Shown here: one piece after another, positions 16,288 through 23,782 of the stretch | Numbering within the stretch: position 1 is the stretch's first letter | Layout of the letters: the number at the start of each line of letters is the position of its first letter | Assembly: GCA_947476745.1 (NCBI GenBank) | Contig: CANJRG010000020.1 | Location: forward strand, 1 to 64,000 | Direction: 5' to 3' | Length of the DNA stretch: 64,000 bases | Source of the DNA: Acidimicrobiia bacterium | GTDB lineage: Bacteria; Actinomycetota; Acidimicrobiia; Acidimicrobiales; CAIXPF01 | Notes under the pieces: model-generated | The model's database searches: none | Told to the model about the DNA's origin: nothing | The model's input: the letters and a program-made list of their open reading frames with translations, nothing else | Translations under genes and position numbers: made by a program

Positions 16288-17364
16288 TCAGTAGCCGCGG
16301 TCCCAGTCGATCACGTTGTCGAGCGGCCGGCCCTCGAGCAGGGCCTCGAGGTTCCGCACGAACAGCTCCACCGGACGGCCCGGCCGTACGTCGGCGCCGC
16401 CGGAGACGTGCGGGGTGATCAGCACGTTGGGATGGGACCACAACGCCGGCGGCGGGGCATGGTCGAACTCACCGACGTAGACGTCGAGCGCCACGCCACG
16501 GAGCCGGTCCAACGCGGCCACCAGCGCCGCCTCGTCGATGATCTCACCGCGGGCCACGTTGACCAGCACCGCACCGTCGGGCATGGCCGCGAGGGCCTCG
16601 GCACCGATCAGGCCGTGGGTCTGCGGCGTCCACTGGCAGCACACCGCCACGAACGTGGACCGGGCCACCAGCGCCGGCAGCTCGTCGGGGCCGCCGATGT
16701 GGTCGAAACCTGCCGGCACTGCCCCGCCGGCGCTCGAGCGGGTACCCACCACATGCATGCCGAGCGCGGCGCAGAGCCGTCCAACCTCCTGGCCGATCCC
16801 GCCGGCGCCGACCACGCACACCGTCTTGCCCGCCAGCTGGACCGGGCGGTACGCGAAGCGGTCGAAGGCACCGGCCGAGCGCTCGGCCGGCGCCCGGTGC
16901 AGCTCACGGGCGAAGCTCAGGAACGTCGCCACGACGTACTCGGCGATGGCGAGCGTGTTGCCCAGGCCCCGCGATGTGCTCACCGTGACGTCGCTGCCCC
17001 ACAGGTCGCAGCGGTGCAGGTTGCTGGCACCCGCCGGGGTCTGATGCACCCAGCGCAGATGCGGGGCCCGTGCCCGCAGGTCCACCGGGACCGGGAACCC
17101 GGCCAGGATCACGTCGGTCTCCGCCAGCAGGGCGTCGCGTTGGTCCCGGGTGCCGTGGCCCACCGCCCCGGCCGGCAGGTAGGATTCGGCCACGTAGTCG
17201 CCCCAGGTCGCCCGGATCTCGCCGTCGAACCAGCCCGGCGCCAGGGCCAGCACCACCCGGTCGTCGACCGCCTCGATGGCACGCCGGGCCTCGGTGGCCA
17301 ACGGGACGAGCGACAGGACCTGCAACGGGCGGGCGGCTGGTTCGGACGGCGACGGGTCGGACAC
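16288..17364 (-). CDS. D-isomer-specific 2-hydroxyacid dehydrogenase family protein
   Basis: Reversible NAD(P)-linked reduction of a 2-oxoacid. GTG 17364 (VSDPSPSEPAARPLQVLSLV) gives 358 residues. The NAD-binding motif is VCVVGAGGIGQEVGRLCAALG. The catalytic residues are visible as Arg in LVNVARGEIIDEAAL, the downstream Glu/Asp segment VALDVYVGEFDHAPPP and His in ITPHVSGG. The N-terminal catalytic half is present (HLRWVHQTPAGASNLHRCDLW), so the gene looks intact. Family members include glyoxylate/hydroxypyruvate reductases and phosphoglycerate dehydrogenases; no specific substrate is implied by its neighbours. Confidence 0.9.
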   Translation of the reverse strand: MSDPSPSEPAARPLQVLSLVPLATEARRAIEAVDDRVVLALAPGWFDGEIRATWGDYVAESYLPAGAVGHGTRDQRDALLAETDVILAGFPVPVDLRARAPHLRWVHQTPAGASNLHRCDLWGSDVTVSTSRGLGNTLAIAEYVVATFLSFARELHRAPAERSAGAFDRFAYRPVQLAGKTVCVVGAGGIGQEVGRLCAALGMHVVGTRSSAGGAVPAGFDHIGGPDELPALVARSTFVAVCCQWTPQTHGLIGAEALAAMPDGAVLVNVARGEIIDEAALVAALDRLRGVALDVYVGEFDHAPPPALWSHPNVLITPHVSGGADVRPGRPVELFVRNLEALLEGRPLDNVIDWDRGY

Positions 17365-17590
17365 GGCGAGAGTGTAGGTCCGCACCGTACGGACGGGGCC
17401 GGACCGCCCCAGGCCGGCGCCGGGGTGGGGCGCGAGCGGCCGACACGGGAGTGGCCGGGACGATGCGGGACCGTGCGGCACCGGGAGCGAGGCACCGATC
17501 CGGCTACGGTGCCGGTCACACGACCCCACCTGGGTCGTCATCGAGCCCTGCATCTCACCGGCCCAGCGGCCCCGGCACTGCGAGACCACC

Positions 17591-18952
17591 GTGAGCACCT
17601 CCGCCAGCCACCCGCCCTCCGTCGCAGCCCGGCTGGAGGCGGTCGATCTCACCACGATGCCGCGATACATCCAGCACGGCTATCCATGGGCCGACTGGGA
17701 CCTGCTGCGGGAGGTCGCCCCGGTCTATCGCTACGGGAGCCGGGCACGCTTCGACCCGTTCTGGGCGGTCACCCGGTACGACGACGTCCGCTACGTGTCG
17801 AGCCACCCCGAGACGTTCTCGAACACCGGCGTGGTGCGCCTCGACACCATACGCGGGCTCGCCGCGCTCGAGAACTACCGCCGCCGGCGGGCCGAACGCC
17901 ACGGCTGGGACCCTGACGAACCGCTCGATCTGGTGTACACCGACCGGCCGCTGCACCTCGATCTGCGCTCGATGGCGGTGCGCCGGTTCACCCCGCGGGC
18001 CATGAACCATCTGGCCGACCACCTCGACGAGCTGGCCGCCGGCTTCGTCGCCGAGTTCGTCGAACACGCCCGAAGGGTGGCCCCGGAACCGCTCGATTTG
18101 GTCGAGCACCTCTCGGTGGGTTTGCCGCTGGCCACCATCTGCGGCCTGCTCGGGGTGCCCACGGGGGACTGGCCGACCATCCACCGCTGGTCGGACCAGA
18201 CCCTGCTGCCGCCGGACATGAACCACCCCGACGTGCGCCCGGGCGAGACCCCGGCCGACGTCCGCCGCCGAGCCGGCCAGGAGTACCACGAGTACCGCCA
18301 GGGCCTCATCGACCGGGCCCGGTTACGGGCCGCGGCGGCTGCGCAGGCCGACGGGCAGACCGTCGACGACTTCGACCTGCTCACCGTGCTGGCCTCGGCC
18401 ACCATCGACGGCGCACCACTCGACGACCAACGCTTCCACGGGTACGTCGAGCTGCTCGTCGGAGGCGGTAACGAGACCACCCGCAACACCATCACCGGCG
18501 GCGTGCGCGCCCTGCTCGAGCACCCCGATCAGGCCACCCGCTTTGCCGCGGACCCCACCGGGCTGGCCGAGACCGCGGCGGAGGAGATCCTGCGCTGGGT
18601 CTCCCCCGTCATCCAGTTCGCCCGCACCGCAACCGTGGACACCGAGCTCGGGGGCCAGCCGATCGCCGCCGGCGACACGGTCGTGTTGTGGTACCCCTCG
18701 GCCAACCGCGACGAGCGGCACTTCGCGGATCCCTACCGGTTCGACATCGGTCGCCACCCCAACTCCCACGTGGCGTTCGGGCACGGCAACCATTTCTGCC
18801 TCGGCGCCAACCTGGCCCGTTGGGAACTGCGCGCCGTCTTCCGGGCGCTGGCGCCGCACCTGGTCCGACTCGAGCTGGCCGGCGAACCCGAGCGGATGCC
18901 GGGACTGCACGTGGGAGCCGTGCGCCGACAACTGGTGCGCTGGGTCGACTGA
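17591..18952 (+). CDS. Cytochrome P450
   Basis: A soluble bacterial-class P450 of 453 residues, starting at GTG 17591. The I-helix oxygen-activation motif is GGGNETTRN beginning at residue 291, the K-helix has EILRWVSP (ExxR) and the haem-binding loop FGHGNHFCLG places the thiolate at Cys403. The N-terminus has no membrane anchor. The sequence style resembles CYP families acting on steroids or fatty acids (CYP125/142-like meander), but that is only a tentative impression. No ferredoxin gene is adjacent. It is divergent from the 2-hydroxyacid dehydrogenase gene across a 226-base promoter gap. Confidence 0.95.
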   Translation: MSTSASHPPSVAARLEAVDLTTMPRYIQHGYPWADWDLLREVAPVYRYGSRARFDPFWAVTRYDDVRYVSSHPETFSNTGVVRLDTIRGLAALENYRRRRAERHGWDPDEPLDLVYTDRPLHLDLRSMAVRRFTPRAMNHLADHLDELAAGFVAEFVEHARRVAPEPLDLVEHLSVGLPLATICGLLGVPTGDWPTIHRWSDQTLLPPDMNHPDVRPGETPADVRRRAGQEYHEYRQGLIDRARLRAAAAAQADGQTVDDFDLLTVLASATIDGAPLDDQRFHGYVELLVGGGNETTRNTITGGVRALLEHPDQATRFAADPTGLAETAAEEILRWVSPVIQFARTATVDTELGGQPIAAGDTVVLWYPSANRDERHFADPYRFDIGRHPNSHVAFGHGNHFCLGANLARWELRAVFRALAPHLVRLELAGEPERMPGLHVGAVRRQLVRWVD

Positions 18953-18960
18953 CCCGACGC

Positions 18961-18990
18961 TCAGGCATTCGGCCTCTCAGGCATTCGGCC
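18961..18990. repeat. Direct repeat of a 14-mer at a convergent junction
   Basis: tcaggcattcggcc occurs at 18961-18974 and again at 18977-18990, 16 bases apart, in the 48-base gap between the P450 and PadR genes. It looks like local tandem duplication; function unknown. Confidence 0.7.
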
Positions 18991-19000
18991 CTCCGGGCGT

Positions 19001-19594
19001 TCAGTCCGGTCCCGCGGTGCCCGTCGCCGATGCGAGGAACCGCTGCACCGCACGGGCCTGTTCGCGCCGCAGCAGTCCGGGTAGATCGGCCGGGTCGCGG
19101 CCGGCATCGGCCAGACGGGCGAAGATCGGCTCCAACGTGGACTGCTGGTCATGTAGGAACAGGGCGTTGTCGAGGCCGGCCCGACGGCGCAGCAGCAACT
19201 TCAGCAGCCCCTCGGTACGCACGTCACGGACGTGTTCGACCGGTGTCGCCAGCCAGTGCCCCACCACACGACGGCCCTGCGGCGTCACGGCCAGGATCAC
19301 CTTGCCCTGGCCCCGGCCCGGTGCACGACCCTGGCGCTCGAGCAGGCCTTTGGCCACCAGCTGCTCGATCGCCCGGTAGGTGAGCTGGCGGCTCAGCGAC
19401 CACACCGCGCCGAGCTCGGCCTCGGGTTCGAGCTCCTTGACGATGCTCCAGCCGTGGGTCGCCCCCGTCACGGCCAGGGTCAGACAGACCGCCTCGGCGA
19501 GGGACAGGGCGGCGGGGAGCGGCGAGCCGGGGGCCGACGGTTCGTCCTCGGGGGTCGGCGGTCCGCCGGCATCGACGGGTGCACGACGAGGCAT
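19001..19594 (-). CDS. PadR-family transcriptional regulator, probable repressor of modABC
   Basis: A 197-residue DNA-binding protein from ATG 19594. A winged helix covers about residues 30-110: SLAEAVCLTLAVTGATHGWSIV, then LSRQLTYRAIEQLVAKGLLE as recognition helix and wing with GKVILAVTPQGRRVVGHWL, matching the PadR fold. The C-terminal half is helical (GLLKLLLRRRAGLDNALFL), typical of the PadR dimerisation region. It is divergent from modA, and the 74-base gap contains a perfect inverted repeat, so it likely controls molybdate uptake and itself. No molybdate-binding MOP domain is present, unlike ModE; the effector is unknown. Confidence 0.85.
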   Translation of the reverse strand: MPRRAPVDAGGPPTPEDEPSAPGSPLPAALSLAEAVCLTLAVTGATHGWSIVKELEPEAELGAVWSLSRQLTYRAIEQLVAKGLLERQGRAPGRGQGKVILAVTPQGRRVVGHWLATPVEHVRDVRTEGLLKLLLRRRAGLDNALFLHDQQSTLEPIFARLADAGRDPADLPGLLRREQARAVQRFLASATGTAGPD

Positions 19595-19620
19595 CCGGAA
19601 AAGCTACCAGCCACCGACAA

Positions 19621-19641
19621 AATAGTCATTTGTTGACTATT
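19621..19641. promoter_or_regulatory. Palindromic operator over the modA promoter
   Basis: aatagtca at 19621-19628 and tgactatt at 19634-19641 are perfect eight-base inverted arms around a five-base AT-rich spacer. The right arm overlaps a likely -35 box TTGACT (19633-19638); an 18-base spacer leads to TACCGT (19657-19662), a fit to actinobacterial TANNNT -10 boxes. The predicted transcript would start at or next to the modA ATG (19669), so modA may be leaderless. The geometry is that of a repressor site. Confidence 0.75.
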
Positions 19642-19668
19642 CGATCGCCGAGTCCCTACCGTGCGGTC

Positions 19669-20463
19669 ATGCCCCGCCGTCCATCCCGCGTGCCGGGGAC
19701 ACTGCTGGTCCTGCTCGCGCTACTGGGAATGGCCGGATGCACCGGCAGTTCGGGCGGCTCTGACTCCGCACGGGCCGGGGACGGCGCCGGGCACGAGATC
19801 GTGGTGTTCGCCGCCGCCTCGCTGACCGGCGCCTTCACCGAGATCGGGCGGCGCTTCGAGGCCGAGCATCCAGGCACCAAGGTCACGTTGAACTTCGCCG
19901 GCTCGTCCTCGTTGCTGGCGCAACTCGCGGAAGGGGCGCCAGCTGACGTCTTCGCCGCCGCCGACGAGGCCACGATGGCCAGACTGAACGCGACCGGTGG
20001 CGTCGCTGGCTCGCCCACCGTCTTCGCCACCAACGAACTGGCCATCATCGTCGCCCCGGGCAACCCGGAGGCCGTTCGTTCACTCGCCGACCTGGCCCGG
20101 CCCGGCCTACTGGTGGTCCTCGCCGCGATCCAGGTACCGGCCGGGGCGTATGCCCAGCAAGCGCTCGACCGGGCCCGGGTCGCCCTCACCCCGGTCAGCC
20201 GGGAGAACGACGTGAAAGCCGTGGCGGCCAAGGTGGTCTCGGGCGAGGTGGACGCCGGGATCGTCTACCGGACCGACGTCGAAGCCGCGGGCGGGCGGGC
20301 CGTCGGTGTGGCCATCGCGGCAGACCTCAACGTCACCGCGCGCTACCCGATTGCGGTCACCGCAGACGCCACCCATCCCGCCGCCGCGGCATCGTTCGTG
20401 ACGCTGGTGACGGGGCCGTTGGGCCAGGACATCCTCGCCCGCGCCGGGTTCGGCCCGCCGTGA
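19669..20463 (+). CDS. modA: Molybdate ABC transporter substrate-binding lipoprotein ModA
   Basis: Captures molybdate or tungstate outside the membrane and hands it to ModBC. The start is ATG 19669 (MPRRPSRVPGTLLVLLALLG), giving 264 residues with a lipobox ending at Cys24. Typical ModA segments follow: IVVFAAASLTGAFTEIG near residue 45, LNFAGSSSLLAQLAEGAPADVFAAA, VPAGAYAQQAL and DAGIVYRTDVEAAG. These contain the Ser and other side chains that bind the oxyanion. The stop codon overlaps the modB start (GTGA). Expression probably depends on the palindrome 28 bases upstream. Confidence 0.95.
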   Translation: MPRRPSRVPGTLLVLLALLGMAGCTGSSGGSDSARAGDGAGHEIVVFAAASLTGAFTEIGRRFEAEHPGTKVTLNFAGSSSLLAQLAEGAPADVFAAADEATMARLNATGGVAGSPTVFATNELAIIVAPGNPEAVRSLADLARPGLLVVLAAIQVPAGAYAQQALDRARVALTPVSRENDVKAVAAKVVSGEVDAGIVYRTDVEAAGGRAVGVAIAADLNVTARYPIAVTADATHPAAAASFVTLVTGPLGQDILARAGFGPP

Positions 20464-21401
20464 CGCCGAGGGCCAGGATCCGTCGGGCCACGACGCCATC
20501 GCCCGGCGGGCAAGATGCCGGTGCGGGCGGGACCGGCACGGGCGCCGCCGGGGCAGGCCGGACCGATACCCGGCGGCGGATTCCGCGTGAGCGGTTGCCG
20601 CTGCCGGCGCTGCTGCTCGCCGTGCTCGCCATCACGTTCTTCGCCCTGCCACTCATCGGACTCTTGTGGCGGGCCCCGTGGTCGCAGGCCGGGAGGATCC
20701 TGACGGACCCCGCGGTGCGCAAGGCCCTGCGCCTGTCCCTGATCTGCTCGCTGTGGGCCACCGCCCTGTCGCTGCTGTTCGGCGTACCGCTGTCGTGGTT
20801 GCTGGCCCGGATCCGCTTCCCCGGGCGGTCCTTGGTGCGGGCCCTGTGCACCCTGTCGATGGTGGTGCCCCCGGTGGTGGGTGGCGTGGCGCTGTTCGCC
20901 GCGCTCGGGCGGCGCGGGCTGGTGGGCCAGTGGCTGGACCGCTGGTTCGACCTGCGTCTGCCGTTCTCGACGGCCGGGGTCGTCGTGGCGCAGACCTTCG
21001 TCGCCATGCCGTTCCTCGTGCTCACCGTCGAATCGGCCCTCCGCCAACACGATCGGCGGCTCGAGGAGGCAGCGCGCACCCTCGGGGCCTCGGCTTGGTA
21101 CACGTTCCGCCGGGTGACCCTGCCTGCGGTGCGTCCGGCCGTGGTGGCCGGCGCAGTGCTCGCCTGGGCCCGGGCCCTCGGCGAGTTCGGCGCCACCATC
21201 ACCTTCGCCGGCAACTTCCCGGGCCGCACCCAGACGCTGCCCATCGCCACCTACCTGGCCCTCGAGACCGACCCGGCCGACGCCGTCATGCTGTCGCTGG
21301 TGCTCATCGCCACCTCGTTCGCCGTGCTGGTCGGCTTGCGCGACCGTTGGCTCGGTGCCGGCGAGGCCATGCCGGCGATCGACTCGGGATCGTCGCGGTG
21401 A
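20460..21401 (+). CDS. modB: Molybdate ABC transporter permease ModB
   Basis: Integral membrane channel of the molybdate importer, 313 residues from GTG 20460, overlapping the modA stop by four bases. An unusual 40-residue Gly/Arg/Thr-rich cytoplasmic N-terminus precedes about six membrane helices (LPALLLAVLAITFFALPLIG is the first). The permease-ATPase coupling loop is visible as EEAARTLGASAWYTFRRVTLP, and AWARALGEFGATITFAGNFPG is characteristic of ModB/CysT-type permeases. Confidence 0.95.
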   Translation: MTPRARIRRATTPSPGGQDAGAGGTGTGAAGAGRTDTRRRIPRERLPLPALLLAVLAITFFALPLIGLLWRAPWSQAGRILTDPAVRKALRLSLICSLWATALSLLFGVPLSWLLARIRFPGRSLVRALCTLSMVVPPVVGGVALFAALGRRGLVGQWLDRWFDLRLPFSTAGVVVAQTFVAMPFLVLTVESALRQHDRRLEEAARTLGASAWYTFRRVTLPAVRPAVVAGAVLAWARALGEFGATITFAGNFPGRTQTLPIATYLALETDPADAVMLSLVLIATSFAVLVGLRDRWLGAGEAMPAIDSGSSR

Positions 21402-21453
21402 ACCCGGGCCGGCCGGCGGTCCCGACTCGCCGGGAGCATCCAGGACAGAGCGC

Positions 21454-22545
21454 ATGTCGCGCCTGTCGCAGGCATCGAGGGTGTCGATGAGCCTCGAGGT
21501 TGCCGGGCGGGTTCGACGAGGGTCCTTCGAACTCGAACTCGAGCTCACCGTGGACAGCGGCGAGACCGTGGCGTTGCTCGGCCCGAACGGTGCCGGAAAG
21601 ACCACGCTTCTGCGGGTGCTGGCCGGGCTGCAACCGCTCGACGACGGCCTGCTCCGTCTCGACGGACGCACCCTCGACGACCCCGCAGGCCGCGTGTTCG
21701 TCCTGCCCGAGCAACGTCCGATCGCCGTTGTGTTCCAGCAGTACCTGCTCTTCCCGAACCTTTCGGCGCTGGAGAACGTGGCGTTCGGGCTGCGAGCCCG
21801 TGGAACGCCGAGGGCGGAAGCCCGGCGCAGCGCCGCGGCCTGGCTGGACCGCGTCGGGTTGGCGTCGCTGGCCCGGCGACGGCCCGAACAGCTCTCGGGG
21901 GGCCAGCAGCAGCGGGTGGCACTGGCAAGGGCGCTGGCCACCGAACCGGCGCTGCTGCTGCTCGATGAGCCGCTTGCCGCGCTCGATGCCGCCACCCGCA
22001 ACGACGTCCGCCGTGACCTCCGCCAGCACCTGAGCGGGTTCGGCGGCATCCGGCTGTTGATCACCCACGATCCGCTTGATGCCCATGCCCTTGCCGATCA
22101 GGTCATCGTGCTGGAGGAGGGCCGGGTCACCCAGCGGGCCACGTTGGCCGAAATCACGGCCCATCCGCGCTCCCGCTACGTCGCCGAACTGGTGGGCGTC
22201 AACCTGCTGCACGGCACGCTGCGCTACGGGACGCTGGTACTCGCCGGTGGTGCCGAGCTGATCAGCGCAGAGGCGGACCTCACGGACGGCCCGGTGCGCG
22301 CCGTGATCCGCCCCCAGGCCATCTCCTTGCACGACAGCCGTCCTCACGGCAGCCCCCGTAACGTCTGGGCCGCCACGGTCGCCGAACTCGACCGGCACGG
22401 CGACCGGGTGCGGGTCCGTCTCGACGGCCCCATCGCCGTCACCGCCGAGGTGACCGCCGCCGCAGTCGCCGAGTTGGGCCTGCATCCGGGCGACCCGGTG
22501 TGGGCATCGGTGAAGGCCACCGAACTCGAGATCACCCCGGCCTGA
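21454..22545 (+). CDS. modC: Molybdate ABC transporter ATP-binding protein ModC
   Basis: ATPase of the molybdate importer. ATG 21454 gives 363 residues; an ATG at 21487 with GAGGG five bases upstream is an equally credible start. Walker A is GPNGAGKTT, the Q-loop lies in VFQQYLLFPNLSA, the signature is LSGGQQQRVALARAL, Walker B is LLLLDEPLAALD and the switch His is in ITHDPLDA. The C-terminal 110 residues are a TOBE domain (VRAVIRPQAISLHDSRP ... GLHPGDPVWASVKATELEI) that in this family senses oxyanion. It completes the modABC operon. Confidence 0.95.
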   Translation: MSRLSQASRVSMSLEVAGRVRRGSFELELELTVDSGETVALLGPNGAGKTTLLRVLAGLQPLDDGLLRLDGRTLDDPAGRVFVLPEQRPIAVVFQQYLLFPNLSALENVAFGLRARGTPRAEARRSAAAWLDRVGLASLARRRPEQLSGGQQQRVALARALATEPALLLLDEPLAALDAATRNDVRRDLRQHLSGFGGIRLLITHDPLDAHALADQVIVLEEGRVTQRATLAEITAHPRSRYVAELVGVNLLHGTLRYGTLVLAGGAELISAEADLTDGPVRAVIRPQAISLHDSRPHGSPRNVWAATVAELDRHGDRVRVRLDGPIAVTAEVTAAAVAELGLHPGDPVWASVKATELEITPA

Positions 22546-22983
22546 TCCTTCGTCATCGGTTCGACGGCCCCGGCCCGCCGGCCGACCCGGATCCGAATGG
22601 GCCCGGACCGGCGGACCGGCGCGAGCCATGCCGCACCCTGCGGCTTTCCATCCGGTTTGTAGCCATGTGGTTCGACCAGCCCGGCCACCGGAAGCGGACA
22701 GGTGCCTGACCACCCACTTCGCGTCGAGGCCATGGGAGGCCGCGCCTCGCCCGAACCCGTTCGCTACAAACCGAACCGAGCTCGACCTTCCCGGATGCCC
22801 ACCGAATCGACGGCGAATCGTTACGCGCGGCGAATCGACGGCGAGTCGCCCCGACGGAACGCCGGTCGAAGGCCGCAGCCCGGCCGGTCGCGAACCTTCG
22901 GCCCGGGCCGGGCAGGCCGAAGGGCCCTCCCCGGCGCTGCGGCGGTCTGCCAGCGTGCACGGATCACGACCGGGAGCGTGCCC
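22546..22983. other. 438-base gap between modC and a pseudogene, with a 14-mer direct repeat
   Basis: No credible gene is seen here. The 14-mer cgaatcgacggcga occurs at 22803-22816 and 22831-22844, 28 bases apart. An 11-base inverted pair, cggtttgtagc at 22653-22663 and gctacaaaccg at 22761-22771, is too far apart to be an ordinary terminator. The downstream end must have held the promoter of the now-broken dehydrogenase gene. Confidence 0.4.
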
Positions 22984-23644
22984 ATGGACCTGTTCAGTCA
23001 GATCGCCGGGAGCGAGCACGAACAGGTGCTCTTCGGTTGCGACACCGCATCAGGTCTGCGGGCCATCCACTCCACCCAGCTCGGGCCTGCGCTCGGGGGC
23101 ACTCGGTTCTGCCCCTAGGCCGACGAGGGCGATGCCCTCGCCGATGCCCTGCGGCTCAGTCGTGCCATGACCGCCAAGGCCGCCGCGGCCGCCGCGGCCG
23201 GGCTCGGCGGGGGCAAGGCGGTCATCATCGGCGACCCGGGCCGGATCAAGTCGGAACGGCTGATCCGGGCGTTCGCCCGCCAGGTACACAGCCTCGGTGG
23301 CCGTTACATCACCGCCGAGGACGTCGGGACCTCCACCGCCGACATCGACCTGATGCGGCGAGACACGCCTCACGTCGTGGGGTTGAGCATTGCGCTGGGC
23401 GGATCAGGCGACCCTTCGCCGGCAGCCACTCGACCACGTGCGACCTTTTCGCTCGCTGCGGCCTCGGCGGCGTGCTCGACGTGGTGTCAATCGAGCGGCT
23501 GCGGCGGTGGCCACGATCTGCCAGATCACCCGAACCGTGCTCGACCGGGCCCAGGGCGAGCAGATCCCCTCGGACGACGCAGCCCTCCGCCTGGCCGAGG
23601 ACCGCATCGCCGCCATCAACGCCATCCGCCTGCCCCGCAGCTGA
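22984..23644 (+). pseudogene. Decayed leucine/valine (Glu/Leu/Phe/Val) dehydrogenase
   Basis: From ATG 22984 the frame reads MDLFSQIAGSEHEQVLFG, then GPALGGTRFCP and a TAG at 23116-23118 where the family has an aromatic residue (usually Tyr). The same frame resumes with DALRLSRAMTAKAAAA, GLGGGKAVIIGDPGRIK and GGRYITAEDVGTSTADID up to GGSGDPSP near 23415. The NAD-binding domain is almost wholly missing: a second frame carries CDLFARCGLGGVLDVVSIERL (the CALGG region) and a third carries TRTVLDRAQGEQIPSDDAALRLAEDRI, the normal C-terminal helix. One nonsense change plus at least two deletions or shifts leave it non-functional. The parent enzyme deaminates branched-chain amino acids. Confidence 0.88.
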
Positions 23645-23782
23645 CGCGCCGGCCACACCACGCGCCCGCCGGGTCGGCCCGTCCGCAGCTGCATCGAGAC
23701 CTGCCACTACGCTGCGGCGATCGAGCCAGCACGCCCTTCCGTCTCCCCCATCGCCGTTCCCGTTTGCTCCCGTGCGGCCCGG

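Noticed and set aside
22653-22771. cggtttgtagc / gctacaaaccg as a terminator or riboswitch stem after modC
   Set aside because: The arms are nearly 100 bases apart with no visible inner structure, and no molybdenum-cofactor riboswitch features could be recognised. It may be chance.
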